DNA of 64,000 nucleotides from assembly GCF_031143425.1 (NCBI RefSeq), contig NC_090441.1, positions 223,382,928 through 223,446,927 on the forward strand, in the 5' to 3' direction. Position 1 is the stretch's first letter, and each line of letters opens with the position of its first letter. Made by a program: the position numbers and the translations under genes. Below, piece by piece: positions 49,222 to 60,258 of this stretch. The notes below the pieces were generated by a model. The model ran no database searches. It was not told where the DNA came from and worked only from the letters and a program-made list of their open reading frames with translations. This DNA comes from Pleurodeles waltl (Eukaryota; Chordata; Amphibia; Caudata; Salamandridae).

Positions 49222-50150
49222 AGGAAGATGGATCTCCTGCGGATATGCCTGTCCAGGAATACCCTGATGACATGGATGAGGAGCCGATAAACATTCCCCA
49301 GGAGACTATCCAAAAGGTCCATGAATCCCTCCAGACCCCACCTTCAGTCACAAGGAGGAGCACAGAACAAGCAGCCATCGCAGAGGATCCACCTACCACC
49401 CCAATTGTAAGACCTGCCAGCTCCAATACAGCTGAGGACTCAGATGACACTGGCACCAGCTTTGAAAGAACTGTAGTTGGAGTACAGCGGGAGCTGGCCA
49501 AGGAGGTGCGGGTGGGGATGCAAACTATGGCAGCCAGCCTTGAGGGGGTGCGTTCGTGCATGATGTCATTTGCAGATCAGGCAGCAGCTATGCAAGCCCT
49601 AACATCTATCTTGCAAGAACAGCAAAAAACCCAGAAGGAAATCAGCACAGCTGTAATACAGTTGACCCAACACCTACAACAGCAATCCTGTCAACGCGTG
49701 CACAAATGCAACATTGAACCCCTCAGGGCCGACCTGGCTGCCTACCATTGTGATGTGGCTGCTATTCTCAAGAACCAGCAGGCCCTCCTTGCAGCAGTAC
49801 TGCTCTTAAGACCTTCAGAGGGAGCAGCGACTGGGATGTCTGACTTCACGTCTTCTAACACTGAAGTTTGCTTTGCCCCTTCACAACCACCAACCACAAG
49901 GACAGAGGAGGCAAAACACACATCAGAAGAAGAAGACATGGAACAGATCACATTCACAAGGAAAGTACCCGGAAGCACTAGTCCCTGCCACATGGCCAAC
50001 TATTACCAAGGTCCTGCGCTTTGTAACATGCCAGTCTTGCAACAACTCTACTTAATGACTGTTCGGCTTACCACTGTATATCTTGTCAGCCTGCCCAGTG
50101 ATTGTCTCTCTCCTACTCATTGGCTAAATCTGTCCCTCTGCACTGTCTGA
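49222..50150 (+). CDS. Harbinger Myb-like protein A, exon 2
   Basis: The acceptor is TTTCATTGCAG, with AG at 49220-49221. The first two bases complete the codon left by exon 1 (phase 1), giving GAG and then EDGSPADMPVQEYPDD. The exon continues 308 codons without a stop and ends at 50150. The predicted protein is 471 residues. The C-terminal half has an acidic/proline-threonine linker (TPPSVTRRSTEQ, PTTPIV), then helical, glutamine-rich stretches (MQALTSILQEQQKTQKEIST, LRADLAAYHCDVAAILKNQQ) that may form a coiled coil for partner binding. Absence of any stop across both exons contrasts with the dead transposase. The solo LTR in the intron may affect splicing. Confidence 0.75.
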
Positions 50151-51169
50151 AACAGCAACCCCAGCATGACAAAAGCATTTTGGTAAACCCTTGTGTTGGA
50201 TCACAATGTAAGATGTCACTATAATGGACTCACAATCATGGCCAATGTACAGATAGCACTACAGCACTTTTCAATAAATAGCACTTCCACAACAAATCTG
50301 TCTCTGGGTAATGTGACATATCAGCTGTGCAGTAGATTACTGAAATGTGCCTACTGTCAAATTACGTAGCTTGTCAATACAACTGTCCTGAAATTATGTA
50401 GTCAGATAAATCTACACAGTGCCCATGATTGCATCATACTCTGCCCATCCTTAGGGACATATCTGATGATGTGAGAAACCATACACCATCATGCTGTGTT
50501 GTACAGAAGTATGCTTCCTCAAGGGATACATCATCAAATAGTGGCCGCAAAATGTTGTCACCATGCAATACTAACACACATAACAGTGCATACTAATCTA
50601 AGCAAACACTACAAAAACTGCATAAATGAAGGTGTCTGAGTTTACATACAAATAGGTAATCATGCTGAACTGTGTCACAAATGACGTATGAGAGTCATAA
50701 GGACAAGAATACAAGAGTGCCTACGAGAACTCATCTTATAAGGGTGTCCTTGATCATCACACTGCAGTCAGACCTAAAACTGTTCCCCCAATACCAAGTC
50801 TGGAAGCACTGTTTGTGACGTAGAAAACACACTTATCAACAGAAACACATTGTCATCCATATTAACTGTGATTGGTGGTTGCAATGAAGGGTGGAATCTT
50901 TGCAAGGTAGCTCTGGGGAAGCTGCCAATCGTATAGCTCAGTTGGGATTTGTTTGTAGCATAGGACACAAATGTAATAGTACAAAATTCATGTACACTGA
51001 TTCCAAACCCAGGATCAAGTACCATTTAACACATACTGTTAAGGGTTAACCAAATATTTATTAAATGCTAATCACAGCAGAGGAAACTGAGTGAAAAATC
51101 TTACCTACCCTAATCTACCCTGACTACTCATTACCCACAACTGTCCCTAACTACCCTAAGCTACACTTA
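50151..51169. other. 3' flank of gene A, no gene recognised
   Basis: AATAAA at about 50274 (TTTTCAATAAATAGCACTTCC) is a plausible polyadenylation signal 125 bp after the stop. The rest is unremarkable. Confidence 0.45.
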
Positions 51170-51817
51170 GGGCCAAATGTAGAAAGCGTTTTGCATAGTG
51201 CAAACTGCGAAAATCGCAGTTTGCGCCATGCAAAAAGCCTTTTGCAATGCACATTCACAATTTGCGAGTCGGTACCGACTCGCAAATTGTGAATGCGACT
51301 CGCAAATAGGAAGGGGTGTTCCCTTCCTATTTGCGACTCGCATCGCTATGCTAAATTGCTTTGTGACCGCGAATGCGGTAGCAAAGCAATTCGCAGTTAC
51401 CACCAGTCTCACACTGGTGGTAACCCATTCGCAAAATTCCCCTTTGTGAATGTTGCCAATAAGGGTTTTTCAGAGCAGGCAGTGGTCCAATGGACCACTG
51501 CCTACTCTGAGAAACCGAAACCAAAAGGTTTTGTTATGTTTTTTTATTTTGCAACTTGTTTTCCTTTAAGGAAAACGGGCTGCAAAATGAAAAAAAAAAA
51601 CTGCTTTATTGAAAAAGCAGTCACAGACATGGAGGTCTGCTGACTTCAGCAGGCCACCATCCCTGAGAGTGCAGGGACTCGCAAAATGCGACAGACCTCA
51701 TTAATATTAATGAGGTGGTTCTTTGCCACCCCATAGTGACTCGCAGTCGGTATCTGAGACACCGTACTGCATCCAATTTTGGGAATTCACGAAATCGGAC
51801 TTTGCTACATCTGGCCC
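51170..51817. mobile_element. Palindrome-rich MITE (648 bp), GGGCCAAATGTAG ends
   Basis: The left end GGGCCAAATGTAG pairs with the right end CTACATCTGGCCC. TTA flanks both sides (51167-51169, 51818-51820), as for PIF/Harbinger elements. The interior has stacked hairpins: a perfect 44-bp palindrome (51252-51295), CGCAAATAGGAAGGG/CCCTTCCTATTTGCG with a 5-base loop (51301-51335), GCGAATGCGGTAGC and ACCACCAGT/ACTGGTGGT. It is non-coding. The same end motif begins the decayed Harbinger at 4712. Confidence 0.85.
51252..51295. repeat. Perfect 44-bp palindrome
   Basis: Centred on GGTACC between 51273 and 51274. The left arm begins CATTCACAATTTGCGAG and the right arm is its exact reverse complement. 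Confidence 0.95.
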
Positions 51818-51865
51818 TTACTTATCACATGTAACAAAACGTTCTAAACATCCACCCCCCAACCC

Positions 51866-51867
<2 letters not shown>

Positions 51868-51909
<42 letters not shown>

Positions 51910-51913
51910 TTTA
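51868..51913. repeat. (TA)n microsatellite followed by a T run
   Basis: About 17 TA units precede a poly-T stretch of about 12 bases. Confidence 0.9.
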
Positions 51914-52128
51914 TTAAACACACAAGAACCCCAACATAGCCCATCACCCACCCACCCACACACTTAATAAGTAAAAATTGAAAGAATGAGGACCCCCACC
52001 CCCCACCCACTAACACTAACTAAACTAACAGCCTATACTAACCTAACACTAAGCCCCCTAAGCCCACTAACTATAAGAACAAGGAAAGAGGAGGGAGGGG
52101 AGGGAATCGTGTCCATTTCAAAAACAGT

Positions 52129-52625
52129 CTAGAGGTTGGCCCTGCGGAGGGTCCTCTTGATTGACTTCACTCGCCGGTTAATGTGGCGCACATCCTGGCT
52201 CAGGTGGCTTAACTTGTGCAGCACACGGTCCATGTTCCGTTCCATGTTGTGGAAGGCTGCAGGGTCAACAGATGGAGCTGGGGCAGTCTGGGTACCGGTG
52301 GAGGAGGTCTGTTTGTGTGTGGAGCCAAGGCCAATGGGCTGTCATGTACCTGTACCAATGCTGGGGACTGGAAGTCCAGCAGATGTAGGCACAACAGTCC
52401 CAGCTGTGGGTGGGGCCACCTGGCTTGAAGTGGTGGTTGTGCTGGTGGTGGCTGTGGTGGGCAAAGTAGAGCCACCCTGTGGGAAGGCCCTCCATTCCCA
52501 GGAGGCCCGTTCATGCCGATATCGACGGGCCATCCTCCTGAACCCTGACTCCACCAGCAGGATGTCCTGGTATCTCATGGCCCGGTGCCGGAATTCACGG
52601 ACTTGGTCTGGAGTCATGTTTGCAG
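52129..52625 (-). pseudogene. Accessory protein B, exon 3, one internal stop
   Basis: The acceptor TGTCTTCACAG precedes two bases that complete the codon from exon 2. The frame then reads TPDQVREFRHRAMRYQDILL, a basic block RRMARRYRHERASWEWR, a Thr/Ser/Pro-rich linker and, after a TGA at 52342-52344, continues in the same frame to TAG at 52129. The last part (FHNMERNMDRVLHKLSHL, RHINRRVKSIKRTLRR) is a regular amphipathic helix, probably a coiled coil. The TGA is compatible with a CGA to TGA CpG change. The ancestral protein would be about 280 residues. Confidence 0.65.
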
Positions 52626-53824
52626 CTGTGAAGACAAATGCAAATATTCTACATTAGTAACTGCATTGTGTGAAATGGCACAAGAAGTTAATCAGACAAT
52701 ACATCTACTGTACTTGTAACAGCTTATATCACAATACAGATCATTGAATGTCCCTGAGGAAGTACATGGCAGGCCAGCCTACAAAGGTCTCATCACACAT
52801 AGCACATCCATAACCTACAAGATGGGTAACAACTGGCTTTGACTTGCGATCTGAGTTCTGCCAGTTATCAGCTAACAATCATGCTGCAAATCCTCCGCCA
52901 AGACCTGGGCTACAAATGTCAGTGTACGGAATGCAAAACTAAAGCCACATGGTCTGCAAGTTGTAACTGGACTTTCCAGTATAATACCATGTGCCAAACC
53001 TGAGTGTGTATACTAGTTTCCAATCAAACAGTCACTTATTCACATGTATGTGTAACATACTGGTAGCATCAGTACTAGGTACCCCATTCACAAACTCATG
53101 CCTGTGTTTGAGGGTGGGGGGGTGGATAAACAACTATCAATTTCCTACAACATGTACACAGAGGAGTGTATAGAAAACTCCACAGGTGTTTGACTCTACA
53201 CACACACCACAGGTAAGGTCTATCAACAATGAGGAGTCAGCAAACCCTAGACCAATCATACGGCCACACATGTCAGGAAATGCAGAACTTGGTACACAAC
53301 ATATACTTCCAGTAAGGCCTGACTTACATCAGACACAGAGTTGCAAGAACACCAATGATCATGATTAGCATGCACACCTAGGCCATTGCACTCAAGTTCC
53401 ACATACTTGTAGCACTACATGTGGAAGTACATGCTGCTAGGAGGTTCTACCTACAGTTTAATAAGTACCTTGGTAAATAGGGAAGCAGAGGTCTATTGGA
53501 AAGCAATTTGCTGTACCAATCTTGGAGAATGTGGGTCTGACAGGCTGACTATATCTGAGCTGACTTCCAGTGCGACTCTTGTTGATACAAGTGTCATCCA
53601 CATGACTCACCCCAGTACTCACTGTGGGGCCTACAGGAATGGCCTAAAATCCCTAGATAATACCATAGGATACGCATTGGCCAACTCAAAGCATTTGAGA
53701 AACTGAAATCCCACTCATGGAACAAGACAAATGATTGCCCAACGCATCACACCTTGCTATGCGTTCAACACACACGAGTCCATAACCAGCAAACACAACA
53801 CATAACAGACATATCAACACTTAC

Positions 53825-53884
53825 TGGAGTGGTCAGGGTCCTCAAATGTCGCCACCTCTCCCACAGTGTAGGGTGCCGGACCAC
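53825..53884 (-). pseudogene. Accessory protein B, exon 2 (60 bp)
   Basis: The acceptor CCTTACAG and donor GTAAGT border 60 bases that read GPAPYTVGEVATFEDPDHS in the frame set by exon 1 and leave phase 1 for exon 3. The exon is too short to be found by length alone; the support is the two splice sites and phase agreement on both sides. Confidence 0.55.
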
Positions 53885-55002
53885 CTGTAAGGCATGGAAG
53901 GAAGAAATGTGCTCAAAATCTGTGCACAGAGCAACAATTTCATTAACATATACAATGTGTAGGCTGAATAAGTAAATGGCAGCCATTCAGACTGATGATA
54001 CTGCATCTGATATATCACGGCCAACTTGTACATAGCATGGGTCTCCTGTGACAGTTACACACATATCTGCACACATGCATTGTCCCTAACTATCATGTTG
54101 TGGCAAACATGCCCCGTCATTGGTGACCTGAAAAAAATATGGAGTGTAATCGTCTCATCATGTGCATCCAAGAGAGACATCCAAAGCTTGGTTACTTGAG
54201 GACTGCATTACCAGTCAAACATGCTATGTGGCCATGACACATTTATGACACATAGGTACAATGTACAGATGGACAGGGACTTTTGTATGCCCTCATGTTG
54301 TCACAGTTTATTCATTTGATGTGGCCCAGCTATGGTGATTTGCACCAACCATGGAGATGTGAACCCATGTGCATACCTTTGACTGCCATCCCTATTTGGA
54401 ATGTGGGACAACTAACTCCAAAAAACATTCTAAGATGTTAGCTGAGGGCACCTTACACCTTTTCACCATGTTTCCAAATCCAGATCTGACATGTATCCAA
54501 AAAGATAAAGGACCACAATAATCCCAAACATTCATAGTACTTCCATGAATGCTTTCCTTCCACACTCACCAGACTCACATGAGACATATGTCTGAGACAC
54601 TTTGCAATAATCAATTGACGTGAAGCCAGCACTCATTTTCTGCATCATGTAGTGATTCTAAAGTCAGTCTAGCTATTGCATCAACAAAGTTAGCTAATAT
54701 GTTGGTACATCTTTACTTCTCTGGCAAAAGTGCCCTATATAGACATGATTGGCTCCTATTTTGTTTGGTTGTCTGACACAAAGGCCGCACCAATTTACTT
54801 CATGGAAAAGTATCCTGTAAGTTTGCTGAGCGCGTGCTACCTGACAGCTAGCAATTGTGATACTTACCATAGTACATCAATTATCCCTGTATGTTTCTCC
54901 AGCATTACACACAGTCAGCAAGTTAGCTGGCAGACATAGTACAAATCATCTGATGTCACTACAGAGCATTTGATCGTGCACATTTACATGATTAGTACTC
55001 AC

Positions 55003-55289
55003 CAACAGGGCCACCAATCACGATTCCCAGGTGCTCCAAGAGATCCTGCTCCCTAGTGATGAGGTCAGCCCACCGGTGCTTCAGCTGGTGGTCACTCCTC
55101 TGGCTGGCATACACACGCTGCAGGTGATGCAGCACCTTTCCCCACCGGATTCTGCGCGCTTCAGTGTGATACCCCTGTATCACCCTGCCCCCTGCCTCGA
55201 TCATCAGTGGCAAGAAATGGCACACAAGCCATATGAAGCCCCCCCAACTCCTCTTCACCCATCCTGCCAAGACGTGGCCTACCGGACAT
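55003..55289 (-). pseudogene. Harbinger accessory protein B, exon 1 (Myb/SANT-like), one frameshift
   Basis: The ATG at 55289 opens MSGRPRLGRMGEEELGG. A run of seven G (55239-55245 on the plus strand as C) shifts the frame; one G fewer would keep it open. In the downstream frame ARRIRWGKVLHHLQRV and DHQLKHRWADLITREQDLL form the second and third helices of a Myb/SANT-like domain with W spacing. The exon ends at donor GTGAGT (54997-55002) with phase 1, consistent only if the run is one base too long. Whether this is a real mutation or a sequencing error in a homopolymer is open. Confidence 0.65.
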
Positions 55290-55299
55290 TGTAGAAATG

Positions 55300-58200
55300 T
55301 GAAAGGGAATAGGGGTTAAAGAAATAGAAAGGGGAAAAGGGGGAAAGTACGGGTACAAATACAGAAGAAAAGTAAACTTAACCACTAAAAGAGCCCAACT
55401 ATCCCCAAACAACCACTACCCACAACAGACTCCCACAAACAACAAAAACACTAGGTAAATGGAGAAATGTACACAAAACACAGTAGGACAGTATACACCA
55501 ACAATATTTATTTCACAAATTAACAATAGAGACAGCACACAGGACAAAAAAGCACAAAATCTTAGGACACCACTCTCTACACAGCCACACAGTCTAGAAG
55601 AATCATAGACTGCAAAGTGAAAGTGAAAGTACACCCACTGTACATGATCTGTAAACTGGATATCCTATTACATCACTTCCTATAGGAAATGTCTGCCCTT
55701 TTTCACGTTATGCGTAATTTGTTGTCCACCAATACTGTATTTGCGTCATTTTTTTGGACGCACAGGAGTGAAAGTTAGCCCGCATCGAAATAATAGTACA
55801 TGGCCTGTACAAATATCTGGATGCGGCCTAATGTTCACTCATGTGCGTAAAACAAAATGACGCAAATACAGTATTGGTTGCCAAAAAATTACGCATTACT
55901 CTAGGAACGTCAACATTTCAGTGCATGAACTGGTTTTGGGCATTTTTTCTGTTTTTATGTTATGTTACATTTGGGACACATCAGAGATAGGCTGATTGCA
56001 CCCTCTATGGTGTTGATGGTGTATGTTCACATGTGTGATATCATATTGCAGCGGACCATGATCCGCTACTTCCTTCACAGTATTTTTACGGTTGGCTGAC
56101 GCAATAGATGGTCATATGTGTGGCCTACATAGATGTGTTGCACAAATTGGGCATGTTTGGCATAAGGAGAGGATAGCAATGTGACGCACATATGTACAAT
56201 ACCTAAATGCCTTTCTTCTCAATGTGTGTGCTTTGGCAACTAATGTATTTGTTGACCAAGTGTGTGTGTATCACATGAAGCATTATTGCACATATGCTTG
56301 TATAAATGTGACATCCATGTGTCCAATCCTTAGATGCAAGTCATTGTGGAACTGAGAGAGGACATGTGTTAGTCATACATGTAGCAACATCCGTAATGTG
56401 GACTTCCAAGATTTAGGGTAACGTAGACACCACATGTGACAAAGCATGCACCAGATATATGGCAGACGCTTGTTCATGTCAATGGTCCAAATTTTCAACA
56501 TCCTGTGTCCTAGAGTTTTGGTAACAGCTTCCTAGGCACTAGTTGGTGAATCCCACAGTGAGTCATACAAAAGCATTGAGGAAGTGGGTACCATGTTGTT
56601 TGCCCAGACAGACAAAGGTGAATCACAAATGTATGATGACACCACAGTTGAGGTCATAGAAGTGAGCCACAACTCTCAAGTGGCTGTGGTGGACCAGCAG
56701 ACGAGGCAGCACATGTCCACATATTTCCAGTGATCAATTGCATATAGGTGTCTTGTTCATGTGTGTGGTCCAATGATGATCCTGTATATTGTTTGGGGTG
56801 TAATTTGTCACAGTTCGGTCCAGGACTCATCATGAGTCAGTGGCAGCTATTCCTGTATCTACTGAGTATCCTTGGTTGATCAATGTGAGTAAAGTGAATG
56901 AGGACATGAGAACCTACATGGGGATAGTCCCACCCTGTCACTAAAGACGTGTAATGAGACAGTCAACAGGGCAACCTTGGTGTGCTGAGTGAGATAATGT
57001 CTCAGGTGTCATGTTCCGGCAGGTGCCATTACAACATTTGTACACAGGTTGGCCTCTGCAATTCCCACTGCATCTGGGAACATCATAGCCTCTGTGCTGA
57101 TTATTCTTGCAGCTATTAACCACACACGGCCCATCAATATGTTGTGAGCACTGTGATTCTGTGTGTGAACTGTCAGGGTCCTGACGTGTGGATTTTTCAT
57201 GGACATTATCATAGGTTGCTGGTTCTGCTGAAGGCCCCGTACCCAAACCCTGCATACGGCCCTGGGATACTGTCTCACTTTGTCATTCATGCATAAATGA
57301 GACCCAGATAAGGAATGGGCCATGAATTTTGCTTTTCACAGAGGATTTAACTCAAATGGTACAGTTAAAAGGCAGATGATGCTATACAATGTATTTGGCT
57401 ATGCATTGAAGAAGCCCATGACCAATACCCCCTGATGAATGAGAGGTTTGCTAACGCAAGTGTGGTACATATGTAGACACAGGGATACTTTAGTGTGATG
57501 CACAGACAGATGCCAGTCAGGCTAACAGAATGCAGGGTGATTCAGGATCCAGCAATTTGACAAGTTACATAATCAGTGGTCTGACTCAGACAGTTTGGAG
57601 GACGAACTAGACAGTTGACATGTAAAACTGTGTATGTCCTGTGTTTTTGAAGGTGACAAATGAACCCAAGGGCTGTGTTACACGGCTTAATTAGTATCAA
57701 TGCTTAACGGTGTATTTGACATAATGGCAACTCCTATGCTGTTCCAGGCATCAGCAGGGGCAGTGCTTGTTGAAATGGGTGGTGTGCATGGAGGTGATCA
57801 CAGGTGTGGACTGCATCAGTTTCTCACAAGTCCTGTAGTTGAGATTTGCATTCTAATGGCCAACATACTTTTTCACACGGGAAGCAATCTACAGGTGCTA
57901 ACAGGGCTTAGAAACTAGACGCCAGTGTATTAATTGACCTGACGTCCATGCAGTCAGATGTTCTATGACAATGGCATACCATAGGAAAGGGTATAGCACA
58001 CTGGATTGCTATTGTTAGTCTGTGTGTGTAGAGGAGGGAATATCAGGGTACACATCTTAGTATTCCAGGGACCTCTTCAGACAGGTGGGTTGTGATCAGG
58101 TGCATGGGTGTGTTAGGAGTTAGGAAATGGGCTGACATGTACATGGAATGTCATGTGCACAATGCTGCTCATATGAGTGGCACTTGTGCTGTCTATGTTC

Positions 58201-58650
58201 TGCTTCTATGGAACTCTAGTCACAGATAGTCCTTGCGAATATTGGATGCAGTTGGATTTACTGCTGTCAAGGGTCTGGTCAGACATTCCTGTTACTGATG
58301 CAAAAGCACATCGACTGCCTCACGTATGAGGCTTGTTTTCCCCTTACTGAGTGATGGTGTCTTAGTTGTGTGCCATATGCTGCGCTGGACCTTCATTTCA
58401 ACATGTATGTGTGAAATAGGTGTGGTCCTCTGCTATTGGCCTTCAAAGGAGAAATGTACATGATATATGTCATTTACAGTGTGTGTGTATGTGACCATTG
58501 TATGTTACGCATCACATTAGCTCTGGGATTTTCTGTGACCTAATCAGTATATCAGCAAAGCTCCATAAGGCAACACTCTTATTCTGATAAGTAGAGATGA
58601 AGGTGTGCAGAAATGATTAGCCAGACCATGATATGGTAAACATTATGGGT
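55300..58650. other. Spacer inside the Harbinger element, no gene recognised
   Basis: About 3.3 kb between gene B and the transposase. An inverted pair of GACGCAAATACAGTATTGG-like sequences (55719-55760 and 55858-55895) suggests a small MITE with ends near 55680 and 55910. The remainder shows no coding signal. Confidence 0.4.
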
Positions 58651-58656
58651 CTTTAT

Positions 58657-58899
58657 TTAAATTAGTTCATTAAAGTGGTGATGGTGATTATATTTAAAAG
58701 AAATTATTGACGATATGTTGCCGCCTGCGAATACCAGCGGCTGTGTTCTGTAGTTCAAGCTTGACTTGAGGATGCCGAAGCTCCTCTTGACTATGGTGTG
58801 TGTAATCCTATGTGCGTCATTGTAGGCACGCTCTGCTGCAGTACTCGGGTTGCCAATAGGTCTCATTATCCATGGCTGGATGCCATACCCCTGATCAGG
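58657..58899 (-). pseudogene. Harbinger transposase, exon 2, damaged
   Basis: It reads DQGYGIQPWIMRPIGNPSTA, ERAYNDAHRITHTIVKRSFG and ILKSSLNY, then departs from the family and ends within 30 codons. Two key sites are lost. The acceptor reads TTGCAC where the copy at 63 kb has TTGCAG. The catalytic Glu of the V-E-R/K-T-F-G motif is Lys (AAG at 58786-58788). The usual C-terminal 70 or so residues are missing. Confidence 0.8.
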
Positions 58900-59547
58900 T
58901 GCAAGAGAAAATGAATGGGATCATGTTGATCCCATGTTTAGCTGGCCCTATTGAAATTAACTCTAATGGAAGTAGTTGTCTTGTGTTGTCTGTGACTCCT
59001 TTGTGTTATAATGTTGCATCCTAGGCTTCTAGGATGTACCATCTGCAGTGTGTTGTTTCCTTGGCTGAACGAGTGTTTGTCTGCTGACCGTTTGTCAGCA
59101 GTATGTTTTGGGATTTGCAGTACAGTGTGCCTTCCCTAGCATTGTGACTTGTGATACATGTGTCCCTGTGTCTTCACAGGGGGTGAGATGATAGTTCCAT
59201 ACACAGGTTAAAATTGACAGTGTTGTTAACACGTTCATATCAATGTACCCTGGACATCCCATACCTTTAGACTTATGCAATGGATCAATGTAAACGTCAT
59301 TGGGACACTTACAATTTGCAAGGTGACATTTAGGCAACCCACTCAACACGTTGTGATCATTGACGTCTTAACATTAGGCTGTACAGTAATTTCAGATGTG
59401 TGACAGGTTCAATGGTGACCTATGAAACATAGCTAGCGATGTCATGACCTCAGTGTGTTCCTGTTCACATGTTGCTGTTGTGGTGTATGTGTGTGTGTCC
59501 TAGAGGGTTGCTGTGCAGTGTATATATAAGTAGGTTTTTGTACTTAC

Positions 59548-60258
59548 CAACAAGTAGTCCATTGTCATGCCCTCCATCCTGGAAGTGTTTATTGATGGTG
59601 CAGTGACGGAAGATGAAGGAGTCATGGACACTCCCAGGATATTTAGCCACGATGTTGGTGATCAATCCTTGGTGATTGACAATGGCCTGCACATTGATGG
59701 AATGTGTGTGCTTTCTGTTGCGGTAGAGGTGTTCAGTTGCAGCAGGTGGCACAAGGCGTACATGTGTGCAGTCGACTGCAACAAGGACGTGTGGGAAGCC
59801 ACTAATGAGGTAGAACCCCTGTTTTTTTTCTGCTGCTTCTGCAGTGTGTTTGGGAAGCAGATGTGGCGGGGTGTAAGTCCAGTGATGGCATCCAGTACTT
59901 TGGGCAAAAAGGCAGAGAATGATGGTTGTGATATTCCACCAACCAGGGCACCAGTTGTTTGAAAAGAGCCACTTGCCAGCATGTGAAGTACGGCAAGCAG
60001 CTTAGTTTCTGTTGGGATGGTGCGGGGTGTCAGCAAAGTGGGTGCCAACTGTGGTTCAATGTTTTGCAGCAGCTGCTGAATGGCCTGCCAGTTCAACCTG
60101 TACCTCTGGATGATGTCGTGTTCCCTGAGGCCATGAAGGGTTGTTCTGGGGCGGAATATCCTCTCCTGCCTTCTGCGCTGCCTTTGGGGTCCCTGCTGGT
60201 GTTGTTTTTGCTGCTGGGCTCTGCGTCTGCGTGCACACTGGATAAGAATCACCTCCAT
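59548..60258 (-). pseudogene. Harbinger (HARBI1-type) transposase, exon 1
   Basis: The ATG at 60258 opens MEVILIQCARRRRAQQQ, a basic N-terminus. REHDIIQRYRLNWQAIQQLL (helix-rich N-terminal domain), LLAVLHMLASGSFQTTGALV and ISQPSFSAFLPKVLDAI follow. After a one-base shift in an A8 run (plus-strand T run near 59820-59828), FYLISGFPHVLVAVDCTHVRL carries the first catalytic Asp. EHLYRNRKHTHSINVQ and NIVAKYPGSVHDSFIFRH follow. The exon ends at donor GTAAGT (59547 downwards), phase 1, before the GD motif. DDE transposases of this family cut and rejoin the element ends with a Myb-like partner. The frameshift makes this copy inactive. Confidence 0.8.

Noticed and set aside
51252..51335. Strong hairpins considered as transcription terminators or microRNA genes
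   Set aside because: They lie inside a MITE with matching ends and duplication; intrinsic terminators are a bacterial feature and there is no small-RNA evidence.
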